Assembly (NCBI RefSeq): GCF_019649055.1
Contig: NW_026570313.1
Span: forward strand, 186,001 to 250,000
Source of the DNA: Paramacrobiotus metropolitanus
Taxonomy: Eukaryota; Tardigrada; Eutardigrada; Parachela; Macrobiotidae
Direction: 5' to 3'
Length of the DNA: 64,000 nt
In this document: one piece after another, positions 50,801-61,700 of the stretch
How positions within the stretch are numbered: position 1 is the first letter of the stretch
How the letters are laid out: each line of letters opens with the position of its first letter
The notes under the pieces: generated by a model
What the model was told of the DNA's origin: nothing
Seen by the model: the letters and a program-made list of their open reading frames with translations, nothing else
The model's database searches: none
Made by a program: the position numbers and the translations under genes

Positions 50801-51705
50801 CTTACGCTTTCAGTTTCTATCCTGCGTCGACTTGTTACCGTTCAAAAGGTTAGCAAGTCGAGGCATCCGGCGGACGTTAGGGCCTTTGAGCCGTCCAGTT
50901 AAAACGTCCGTCCCCGCAAATATTTTCCCTACCAGTGCTTTTTGCATTTCCGATCCTAAGCAAGAGGGACGAGTGTGAATTCATATCCGGATGTTTTTGC
51001 CTGACCGGAATTCGTTGCCGGAAGTTTCTGCCACGGTTACATCGGCTACACCATTGTAATTTCGGTCAGCCGATCTGACGCTCCGGCGGTAAGAAGATAA
51101 TGTCCTGCGTTATATACAGTGTAGGAATAAAAGGACGCATAACCTGACCCACAGCATTCCGAACGCAAGCGGCGCGTACAACTCGTGGTCAGTTGAAAAT
51201 TAATAATATCCGGTTCTTCTTACGTAGCTGGCAATTTGATCGGTGCATACTGCATTGGCGCGCATACGTTAAAACCGCGTAGCCACTGCCACTGCCGCCG
51301 GAAGCGATGACTACCTGCAGTTTAAAGTCCAGACAGAGCTTTGGAATAAATTGCACTACTGTTTACTGTTAACCTCTACTAGTGGAGAGCGAATTGCTGT
51401 TATCGCTCATTACTCATCAGTAAATCATTGCCGGCAACCCTGAGCTAGTCGTGGGAGTTGATAAGCTTACCGTAAGTACTCACAATACTCGTAACGGATC
51501 GATTGTTTTGGTTCTTTGCTGAAATTGCTGTATCGTTCCGTACGTCTATAAATGTCACCGTATTCATACAGTTCCCGTTATATATACAAGAGATTAAAAA
51601 ATATTCTTAAATTTACACTCTTGTGGATACCGGGAGGTTTCGCCGGTGTTGGCCAGCAAATTTCTAACAAATCTTAACTGTAAATTGATGCTGATTTTCT
51701 AGGCC
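47857..51705. other. 3.8 kb spacer with scattered short frames and repeats
   Basis: No convincing gene. Open frames at 48381-48821 (+), 48464-48715 (-) and 50322-50540 (-) lack recognisable domains or splice context. The stretch 49040-49460 has inverted-repeat structure (separate entry). Just before 51706 a TTTTCTAG acceptor suggests a 5' UTR intron of the F-box gene. Confidence 0.5.
49040..49460. repeat. Foldback-like region with GGACAAATCG subrepeats
   Basis: On the left are GGGACAAATCGTC, GGACATTTCGTC and GGACAAATCG (49106-49222). On the right are inverses such as GCGACGAAATAAG and GCGGCGAAATGTCCC (49360-49395). The layout resembles the foldback at 14449-14905. Confidence 0.5.
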
Positions 51706-53429
51706 ATGTTTGTTTACGGTGATCACAAGCATTCCGTGTGCGCGTGTGTAGTACACGCGTGGAACGCCGTGGATGTGCTGATCGACGGACGGCTCCATCA
51801 CGGCCGCGTCATCAACGTGGCGGAGACAGGGCTGATCATTGATTTCCAATGCCCTGCAGGGCGCTCGCAACTGATCGAGTACGGGACCATTTTTCGCTGT
51901 GACGACCAGAACGGCCCGCCACACAGCGCGCAGGTCCTGCTGCGCCGTCATCCCGACGGCGCCTGGATCTGGTATCCGGGAAGAGTCGTCCCCGTCGGCA
52001 GTTGCTGGCATGGCGACTATGAGTTGGTGCAAGTGCAGCGGCACTACGGCACCGTCACCGAGCTGCTCCCCCGGGAGCGGATACGCGAGACCCCCTCGGA
52101 AGCGGATTTGCGCGAGCGGCGTGTGGAGGTGGGGGATTTTGTCGTCCGCTCGAGTCCGCTGCCCGTCGCGCATATGTTCAGCGCATCCCTGCCGTTCGGA
52201 CGGATCTTCGACGATGAATTCAGTCGTCGCCATAAGGTGTTGTTGACGGCCGTCCTCGGCCGTGAGATATTTTATCTGCAGCGACAAAACAGTTCTCCAC
52301 TGACCATCCAGCAGGTGGCGGACATTTGTCGTACGGCGAGAACGATCGACCAATCGCGGCCAACGCTTTCATCACGAGAGGTTGTCGTTGACACCCGCAT
52401 GCGGCTGCCCACTGAGTTGTTGGTGGAGATCTTCCAGTCGCTGGACTCCATCCACCGAGTCCGTTGTCGGCGTGTCTGTCTACTGTGGAACATTCTTCTC
52501 ACCACGGAAGCACACTTCCCGGATGTCTGGGTGTCCGGCAGCGACGAAACACACGGCATGTACGGGGTGGTGGCATGTTTGCTGAAATGCCTTACCAGCG
52601 CCCCCAAGGTGGTGCTGCTGAGCAGATTGCCGCTGCAGGACAGCCGACAACTGTCCGCCCCTATCCGCTACATCTTGCAACCCCATCGCCTGCCAGTGCT
52701 GGTGTTGTACGACTGCGCTTTCAGCGAAGCGCTGGATCGTATCAAGGAGGTGGTAGGTAGCGCGACGGAACTGAACGCGCATTGTGCACGCGACAAAGTG
52801 GTGTGGAAGAATTAATGTCGTTTGTCGGATGGCAGTCTGACAGTGCTGATACCGCGGCACTCCTTCCGCGTCCAGTCGCGCCTGCAATTGGAAAAGGAGA
52901 TGTGGGATGTGGTGGAGCGGAATCTGGTACTGCAGAAGACGCTGGATCGGCAGGCCGTGGCGGACTGCATCGCTGCATGCGTTCTGCGCCTGCAGAGAGA
53001 TCGGTATGATGAGCAAGCTCAACTGATTTCAAGAGTAAGTCCGTACTTCTGTGGTCATGGGTATCCTACCATTTCGGCCGCATGACACTTCGGCTGCCTG
53101 ATTCTTCGGCCGAACTTTTTTTCTTATGTTATTCTTAGGTTTTCTTAGGTTTCTTATATATATGTTTTCTTACGGTCGAAATGAAGGGCGGCCGAACTGT
53201 CAGGGAGCCGGTCATGGTATCAGACTGTCAGTCAGTGCATGAGACGTGGGCGACGAAAGTGACCAGTGAATGCTTGCAGGCTCTTAACCGCTATCAGAGT
53301 GTTGATCCCCGCGACTCCACCCACTACTGTGGTCGGGGATGGACGGCGTCCAATATCTCCGCTTTGGACGTTAAGCAGCTGACTACACTGACGACGGCGT
53401 ATTTAAACGAACACGTTGTCAAGCTGTAA
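51706..53429 (+). CDS. Tudor-like/F-box protein with an internal in-frame stop
   Basis: Exon 1 is 51706-53034 and exon 2 is 53280-53429 (TAA), phase 0. The start MFVYGDHKHSVCACVVHAWN follows a TTTTCTAG acceptor by three bases, which suggests a 5' UTR intron. Residues about 80-125 (HPDGAWIWYPGRVVPVG region) look like a Tudor or chromo-like fold. An F-box is clear at about 229-265 (RLPTELLVEIFQSLDSIHRV, then RCRRVCLLWN). F-box proteins recruit substrates to SCF ubiquitin ligases. TAA at 52813-52815 stops the frame after VVWKN (369 residues), but the same frame runs on as CRLSDGSLTVLIPRHSFRVQ to the splice donor and then into exon 2 (VDPRDSTHYC). This is the order I associate with a large tardigrade family, from memory. 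It may be a recent pseudogene or a truncated allele. Confidence 0.75.
53073..53218. repeat. Inverted repeat in the F-box gene intron
   Basis: TTCGGCCGCATGACACTTCG (from 53073) is matched in inverse near 53174-53205 (CGAAATGAAGGGCGGCCGAA). The loop is made of CTTAGGTTTTCTTAGG repeats (53125-53175). Confidence 0.65.
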
Positions 53430-55738
53430 GAGGTGACCTGACCTCTTCCGAGATCCACAATTGCACCAGTTGTCTCAAATTGTGAAGTGAATTTTAATAG
53501 TTCTGAGAAAAGCAGATTGTGTGAAGAATTAAAAAAAATACTTAAGAAACTCTGGCTCGATTTAGAAGCGTTATCTTACCAAGCTAAGCATTATCGCAAG
53601 AAAATGTGCGAGCCATCCGGTTAACTACAGCATCACATATGTACGTACAAGCTTGTACTCGTAAAGCTCGAAAAAAACTGTTACCAGTAATTAATGTACA
53701 ATCTAAGTAGCACAAGCTGCACAACTACCGGTGACATTTTGCTTGATTTCTTGTCAAAGAGAAAAACTGCTCACACACGCGGGCACGTCGCACTACGCCC
53801 TCGCTTTTCCTTCCTACGCCCCCTCGAAACGGTTATGTGATAACACTACCCGAAGTAATTTGTTGTAGTTGTAATTTGTACAATTTCTCGTATTTATTCG
53901 GTACTTTCAAGTTTTCAACGAGTGTTAATTCCGCGCAGGTGTATTGTTTCGTGTATAGGTTTTCGCCAAATGAAGCAAAATAAAATCTGTACACATTGGT
54001 ACAATTTTAGATCCTGACAAGCACATTTTATTTGTGAAATATCTGTACAGTGCACGGGATACAACAAAGTATAGAAGTATCAAGCACACGTACATGGCAG
54101 CATGGGTTGCAGTTAGGAACAACTCATGTAATTACTAACAGGCGTAACGTGTCGATGTGCCGGTACATGGTACGAGATTTAAGTACAAGCACAAGAACTC
54201 TTACTTTCGCGTACTTTAAAGCGCTTTTCACGTCGTTTTTACATCGTTGTACATTGTGTACCAAAATTCTCATTATGGACCAGTCGTCCCCCGATCTTGC
54301 ATATGAAGGCCGTTTCTACAGGTAGTAGCCACAATGATTTTTACAGTTGAAAAAAAAACAATTAAAAACTGTTTCACATTTTAAAAAAATTGTGGAATTT
54401 TCGAACAATTTGTTATGGTCGCCGATTCGCAGTACACTTACGCTCCGGCTTGAGGATACATAGGACCAGCGGTGACCTTTTCGTTTAGCTTTTGTCGACA
54501 GGTAAATTACTCAGTACATCATCGCAATTCGTTTTGCTTTATATTCTGCTGTTCTAATTGTTAAGAAATTAATGATTGCGATGGTCTATCATTTATGATC
54601 GGGCAGAACTGCCGAAGCAATGCAATCGCCTGCTTTCAACAACAGTATGTAATGTACATGTATCTGTACGAGTACATAGCCGAGAGTATCTTTACAGAGC
54701 GCTGTAAGTTTTGTCGGTACAAAAAGCTCGCATGCGGAATCGCCAAGTAAGAAACCATACCATTGTTTTAGCGACCCCCTTGAGTGAAAAACGATAATTA
54801 ATTTGATGTACTCAATTTTATAATATTTTCATAGTACCGAAACGAAACCAGAGTTCACCGTTTTCCCCAGATTCTAAAGCTAAGAAAACTAACGCGCTTA
54901 ATATTAACCTAACGTGTATTCACTGTATTCAGCTTAAAAGCATGGAAAAGATTGCATTGCACCATAAAAACGATTTCCCCACCATGCAGCGGGTGAATTA
55001 TACCGGTGAAATTGCAAGGGAGACCGGTTAACAGTGAAACTCCGATCCTGCACCGCATTCTGTTTAATTTAAAAGTAACTTATTTTAAAAGTTAAATTTA
55101 TATGGCTTTTCCCATGACGCGATTACGTATACGCCGATCTCCCCCAGCGAACCGAAAAGAAGAAGTTATGTATACAAATAACCCCGCTACAAGACGATGT
55201 ATAATAAATTGACAAAAATTTAAGAAAAACTGAAATTGACGAAAAATTTCGTGAAAATTTACTACACGCACTATCGTAGCGCGTACTAGGTATTAGTAGC
55301 CCGAATAAATAGCTTTACTTTCTCTAATAATTAAAATATTACTGTTGTGTCTTATCATTGGGAACATGCAAAACTGCGCAAGCATGCCGGTACGTTAGTT
55401 GTACGTTGCCTTTAATAGCGGATACAAGCGCATGTACGATACTGCGCTGATAGAAAATCTCGCTGGATAGTACAGTACTGTATAATGGCTTTGTCAGTCC
55501 TTGAGACGATGGTATATGAAACGTACGTAATGGATCGATGTTCTTTACTGTACATGTTGCCAACCACACTTCCATTCTACGCATGTTCGTTCCTCCTCGA
55601 CCTTGTCGCAGCGTCTTTCTTGATTAATGTCTAATTTCATTAGCTGTAATTTCTTCACAGCATCTCCGCGATTTCTCTCCTTATTCATCCTACTAACATG
55701 AGCCGGTAAACACCGGTGGATCGCGCCGTCTCCGCGTT
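53430..55738. other. Spacer between the F-box gene and the CNG channel gene
   Basis: No credible exon. It contains foldback copy D at about 54158-54420. The bases just before the CNG start are GC-richer. Confidence 0.5.
54158..54420. repeat. Foldback element, copy D (partial)
   Basis: Begins GCCGGTACATGGTACGAG and keeps several copy A/B blocks in order (ACTTTCGCG, GTACCAAAATTCTCATTATGG, and the AAAATT-rich centre). The right arm is not clear. Confidence 0.6.
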
Positions 55739-58700
55739 ATGCCGGAAGTCCCGACGCGTCTGGGCCGGACGCCGGCTCGCGCTCCGCGACTGCCGCGCGG
55801 TTGGCAGCTGCCCAACGGACGTTACCTGGCCTTCCCGGTGGTGGTGGACCCCTTCGGGAATCGCTTTTACCGCTGGCAGTGCGTCATCGCTTTGGCCGTG
55901 CTCTACAATGTCTTCGTTATTCCCGGCCGGATGGCCTTCCAACAACTGCGCGAGCCCCATCTGGACACCATGTGGATGGCGCTGGATTATATCTGCGATG
56001 GGATTTATTTGATTGATATTGTCGTGCATCTGTATCTCGGTACGTAATGACCGGCAAATGCGGTCCTGACGTGCAAACCAATTGGTAGTTATTTTTAAAA
56101 TGTTGCATTAAAATTAGCTAGCGTTTAATGAATTCGTTTTAGGCATCAGTTGGAAGTCTTATTTAATTTTACCAGTACTTTAATAAGGGGTTGTCATATG
56201 ATTTGATTATGTTAATTTAAAATTTATGTTTATTGACTTACAATGTGCACATTATGCGCAGACAGATTAACACATCAGAGAGCTTTAGTTGTTTGGTGAA
56301 AGTATATTAAAGTTGCTGCGGTTAAAACGTTAAAGCTCGTAGCTGAATTAGAGCAATTAGACCTTAATCGTTTTTAGTAATGTACTTTTCGTGCCATTGC
56401 AGTCTTATAATATTAGTGTCGTTATTAATTTTTACATTGGCTTGCGCTTTTTGTCATTTCGATGACCTGTTAAGAAAAATTGCATTTAATGCTAAAGGTC
56501 AAGCTTTCTTACGCAGCGCTGAGAATTGTTTTGTTTAGTAGCACTGCAAAGATATTGAGGCTTGTATAACCCTTAGCAAAACGTAAAAGCACGATTTATA
56601 CTGGATTTGTTCCTCTTTGTGCTTAATAATAATTACATTACTTTATTGATTTTTGTCCGGTATTACATCGTAAAAGTAAACAATGTATAATAGATAACCG
56701 TCGTGTTTGCATGTCAGTAAAGTCAGGCCCATTGTGTCTCCGTTGGTCTAATGGAAATGCCCATCTTGTATAAACTGCCTGGTTTCTTCCAGTGCAGCAA
56801 AAGGGATTAGTTTGTAAAGAGCTGGTCCGATAACATTATTAGATGCGATCTTATTGCGCGCGCCACAATGTCAATTGCTTCCTGCACCCTCCTCAACCGG
56901 CTTAAACCGCTTCAACAGCCCTACAATCCTGACCATCTTAACAATCTATCCATTTGTTTGCTTTACTCAATTACCGCTCTCCAGACGGAAGTTATTGATT
57001 TTTTTATTACACTTATACCGTTTTTTCTCCACGCAAAAAATGCAGCCGTATTTAGTTTAATTCGTTTGATAAATCGGATTAATTTACGGAAAGTGAACAG
57101 CATATGAAAACTGAGTGCATGCAATAACGAAACAATCCTTAAGAGAAACATACTCGAAATAAATCGTATGAATTTCATTTTATCAAGAGAACTAATAGAA
57201 AACTAAGAAGAATTGCAAATCAGTCAAATGCGTAAAATTTTGCATAGCGCAATTGAAAGTTATTAAAATGTCAGCGTATATGAAAATTAATAATTCAATT
57301 GAGAAAAAAATCCCGAATACTTAAATTAAATCGTTTTTATTTTACAGTATCTGGAGAAATCTATGAAAGCGATGTAGATAATTCAGAAATTAACATGCAC
57401 AAAACTTACATTTTGAAAACGGTTTGGATATCCGGAATTAATGTTTTAACGATGGCGCATCTGGAATAATCACAGAAGAATTAAAATACGTACAGAAGGT
57501 ACATACATAATTAAATAAAAAACAGAAAAACCACATAAAAATTTGTTTTAAAATAATTTATAAAAAATACGACCAATAATTAATAATAAAAATTCCGAAG
57601 TTTTTATAATAATTTTACATTATCAGAAGTCTAATAAATCTAAGAAAGCAGTACAATTCAGGAGTTGCAGTATACAAAATTTATATATGCCGTATGCAGT
57701 CTTTTCCCAGGAAGCTTGGTAGTAAGAAACCGCGTAAACATCGTTAATGCCGGGAATACAGTGTGATTTATTAATGGTGTTGTTGACGGCGGCGAAGCGG
57801 AAAAGAGCTGCGCGCGGGTGTTTACAGCGGCATGCGCCGCGTCGTTAGGGTAATCAGTGTGGAATAACGGTATAATTGTGCGGGATCGCTGTGGGCAGCT
57901 ATGCGGTGGCTGCTGCTGTTTTCCCGGCATCCATTCCCACATGAGAAATAACCCTGCGACCGGATATGTCTTGGGAATGCGCACTGCGTGCCGATGATGA
58001 TCCGATTAGTAATTAGACGGAGGGAGGGAAAGAGAGGGAGACACTACCCGGGAATCAGCCGCAACCCATTACTTAATCTCATCCCGGATAAGACAGGGAA
58101 AACAGCAGCGCAGTGCCAACAACAGTAGGAAGGCCACGCGCCGCTGGCAACCGCGCAGGAAATTAAACTGATGCACAGTTGCAGCTGACAGTTGGAATAA
58201 TACCTGTCGCACGGATGAACGGGTCCCGGCTTTGTTGCGGCCTCTGACAGATTTAGCGCCGCAATTAATTCGCAGCCGGCGGCGACAGGGATACCCGCTA
58301 GCACGTGACCTTTACTCAGCACTTTCCAACGGGTTTCCGCGCAGGAATTTGAATTACCGGAACGCGCGCCTTTTCCATTAGTGATATTAATGGTTGACCT
58401 TTACCAATCTGTTGCTTATATAAGGCTATTTAGCAACACGATAAACAGCTATATTTATATTGCTGAATAATAATAATAAATTAACAAGGTTGCAAGCGCT
58501 GGTAAACTACTTGATAGTTAAAATTTAAACATTAAAACGAACAATCAACATCACACCAGCATAAGGGCCGTGAGCGGCAGCAGGCTGAAGTCAAAAAAGT
58601 GCAAAAATACGGCTTCCTCTCAGGACGAAATGAGTTCGCTGCTGTTAGATTCGAAACTTTTGGTAGTTCTGGTTTATCAGCAAAGAAACTGGTCAAAGAA

Positions 58701-61700
58701 GTCGGAAAGAGGGTTGAGTTACAAACAGGCGAGATTCGCAGCCACGAGTTTTAAGCGGTTTGAAAGCGGTTCGCGTTTTTAAAACAGAGCATTTCTTTAG
58801 CAATTCAAGGAGGAAATGCCGCTTTTGTTATTGGTACTGTAGAAAATGTTGTTTTTTTTAAGTGTAACTAAGCCTTGCTATTGTTATCGCTGTATTGGAA
58901 ATAAATTACTGTACTGTATTCTATCAGCATCTCCGGCTACCCTTGATTTTCTCAGGGTATGGTAATAAAAAAACAATAATTTGTTCATTTAAGTAATAAG
59001 ACAGCAATTTAAAAAAATGTAATAAATAATTATAAATAATAAAAAAATGTGTTACATAAATGTACTGTATTGAATATTAACTAAAAACAAAAATAAAATA
59101 AATAAATGTAAATTATATACTAAGCAATAATATAAATAAATATGAACATGTATTTATAACGCGGGGCCGTATGGGCGCCACGCGTATCCTCGACAGCGAA
59201 CAGCGGTGAACCCTTATGAGGCTTTAATGCCGAATCTAATGCGCACCGTGGCGCAGCAACACCAGACTAATGAGGAAGGATCCTGCAGCCAGTGCAACTG
59301 TGCTGCAGGTCCGTCAAAACAGCGCAGTAATGTGCGGGGTGGAAATCCCCAAAAACAGCGAATAGCTACTCAGGAGGGCGGGGCGTCCCGCCCTTACACC
59401 CCTTTTGCAGGCATCGCTACGTCCTCGGAGCGAAATCTCCCAGGATTCGGAGGATCCGCACCCCACGCCGGTTCGGCTTGGGTTCCGGGTCAGTTCGGTC
59501 CGGTCGGCTCGAATCCGGTTCGGCTCGGGTTGGGTGGCGGGTCAGTTCGGTCCGGTTCGGTCCGAGGTCAGCCGTCTGGGTCAACGCATTGTCGCGCCAA
59601 ATCCAGGGTCCAACCCGGAAATTGGTAAATTCCGTCGTTTCTTCAGCAGGGGAAAGGTCACGTTCTGGAGAAATTTGGGCAAGGGTTTGGGGTCTATGTG
59701 GCCCGTGACCCCTGTAAAAAAACAAAGCACGCAAATCCGCGGTGAAATCCACTGCTCCGTCCGGGGGGAGGTCGCCGTCCCAGGAAGTTCGGGCAGTGTT
59801 ATGGTGGGGGAATTCTTCGGCGTGATGCTGGTGGTCGATCCGTGCCGTTGGGATCGGAGTTAGTGCTGCTGTTGGCGGTGTATCCGTTCTGGTTTCCCGC
59901 TGGTCCGGGTCGCGTTCGCCGTCGGCATCGCAGGAGGCAATTCTCGCTCCACGGCATCGCAGGAGGCGTTTCTCGCTCCGCGGCATCTCCGTCCAGTTTG
60001 GGAGGCATCCGTCGCGGGGAGGCGTCCATCTCCGTCAGTTGGGAGAGTATCCATCACGTTCCGCGTGGGGGGGGGGGGTGGGAATGTAGCTCCACACCCC
60101 GGGGTTAAATGGGGTTCATAACTCAGAGGTACTGCGGGCGCGACGAGCGCGCGCAGTTGGAAACGATAGCCAGATCTGCTACCATATAACGCGGGGCCGT
60201 ATGGGCGCCACGCGTATCCTCGACAGCGAACAGCGGTGAACCCTTATGAGGCTTTAATGCCGAATCTAATGCGCACCGTGGCGCAGCAACACCAGACTAA
60301 TGAGGAAGGATCCTGCAGCCAGTGCAACTGTGCTGCAGGTCCGTCAAAACAGCGCAGTAATGTGCGGGGTGGAAATCACCAAAAACAGCGAATAGCTACT
60401 CAGGAGGGCGGGGCGTCCCGCCCTTACATATTAATGAATAAAATCACTATTAACAAAATATTGTTATCCCAATTTTGTGATGCAGGGATTCCGCGGAAAG
60501 GCAATCCGGCATCCGATCTGCGCATCTCGCGGCGGGAATACTTCCGCAGCACGATGTTCAAGCTGGACGTGATCAGTATCCTCCCCACCGACGTCTTTTA
60601 CACCCTGCTGGGCACCCACTTCGCGGCGCTGCGTCTCAACCGGATCTTGCGCATGCACCGCATCCACCACCTCATCGAGCGCACCCGCATCCACTTCGCC
60701 CAGGGGTTCTATTTTGGCTTCTTCCAGGTGGTCATGTACGCCATCATCTTCATCCACTTCAACGGATGCCTGTATTACGCGCTCAATTATGGGCAAGGCT
60801 TTGGGTAAATAAAGTTTCTCAGATTTCTTAGGTTTCTTAGATGTCATAGGTTTTCTTAAATAGGTTTCTCAGATGTCTTAGCATGAGTTGTGTTTGTGCG
60901 CAGCTACGATATAAATTAGCGTATCAAGGTATCCAAAATTTCTTAGATTTCTTGGGTTTCTTTAGTAAGTTTCTTAGTCTCCTTTATGTGACGTTTATAG
61001 GAACCGGTTACATAGGGCGTACGTTTATCTTAGATTTGTCAGGTTTCTTAGATCCCTTATTGTGACCTTCTGCGCAGCAGGGAACTTAAGTAGTATGTAT
61101 CTTAGATTTTTTTGGTTTCTTACAATCACATTTTTATTGTGACCTTTTGCACAGTTATGATGAGTGGACCTTCCCGGTATTCACCAACATGACCAACCCG
61201 GTGACGAACGAAAGTATGGCGCAGGAAGGCAACTTCCTCAACCTGTATCTCCGCAGCTTCCAGTGGGCCATTGTCGTGCTGGCCCAGGACGTGGACGGCT
61301 TGATCTACGCCAACGTCATCGAGTGCCTGCTGCGCATCTTCGTCACGATCGAGGGCATGATGCTATTGGGCGCAGGCATCGCCATCGCCGAGCATCTGCT
61401 GGCCTCCAAGAACCGGCATCTTGAAGCCTACCAACGCCGGCTGGACGCCGTGAAGCGGTATATGGTGCTGCGACCGGTGGATAAGGCCATGCGGAAGAGG
61501 GTTCTGGGCTGGTTTAATTACGTCTGGGAACAGAAACTTTTCTCTGATGAACAGACTGATTTAGAGGTACTGTCGCCGATACTGCGGCTGGCCATTGCCA
61601 AAGCGGCGCATATGGATACCTTTCAGGTAACAACGCTGCATTTCTGCTGGCTTGATTTTCGAAAGTACTGGTTAGTTGATATTCCACTAGCGGCGCTGGT

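Larger units (their letters stand above)
59155..60428. mobile_element. Miniature LTR-like element (TRIM-like), 1,274 bp
   Basis: Two direct terminal repeats of 244 bp (59155-59398 and 60185-60428) are almost identical; I see one difference (near 59348 versus 60378). They start TATAACGCGGGG and end GCCCTTACA, and are flanked by TATT on both sides (59151-59154 and 60429-60432), as expected of a 4 bp target duplication. The 786 bp interior is GC-rich, has no gag or pol, and holds GGTTCGG-type and GCATCGCAGGAGGC repeats. Its best open frame (minus, 59417-59986) is low-complexity Arg/Pro. It would depend on another element's enzymes. Confidence 0.75.

Noticed and set aside
56738-56805. tRNA-like stretch (CCGTTGGTCTAATGG with a TGGTTTCTTCC)
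   Set aside because: The A box is good but the B box and acceptor stem are poor and no sound anticodon arm forms; at most a decayed tRNA or SINE head.
57658-58322. Minus-strand frames in CNG intron 1
   Set aside because: They encode no recognisable motif and lack exon-like composition or splice signals.
59417-59986. 189-codon minus-strand frame inside the TRIM-like element
   Set aside because: Low-complexity Arg/Pro/Thr sequence from GC-rich simple repeats, with several overlapping open frames; no domain.
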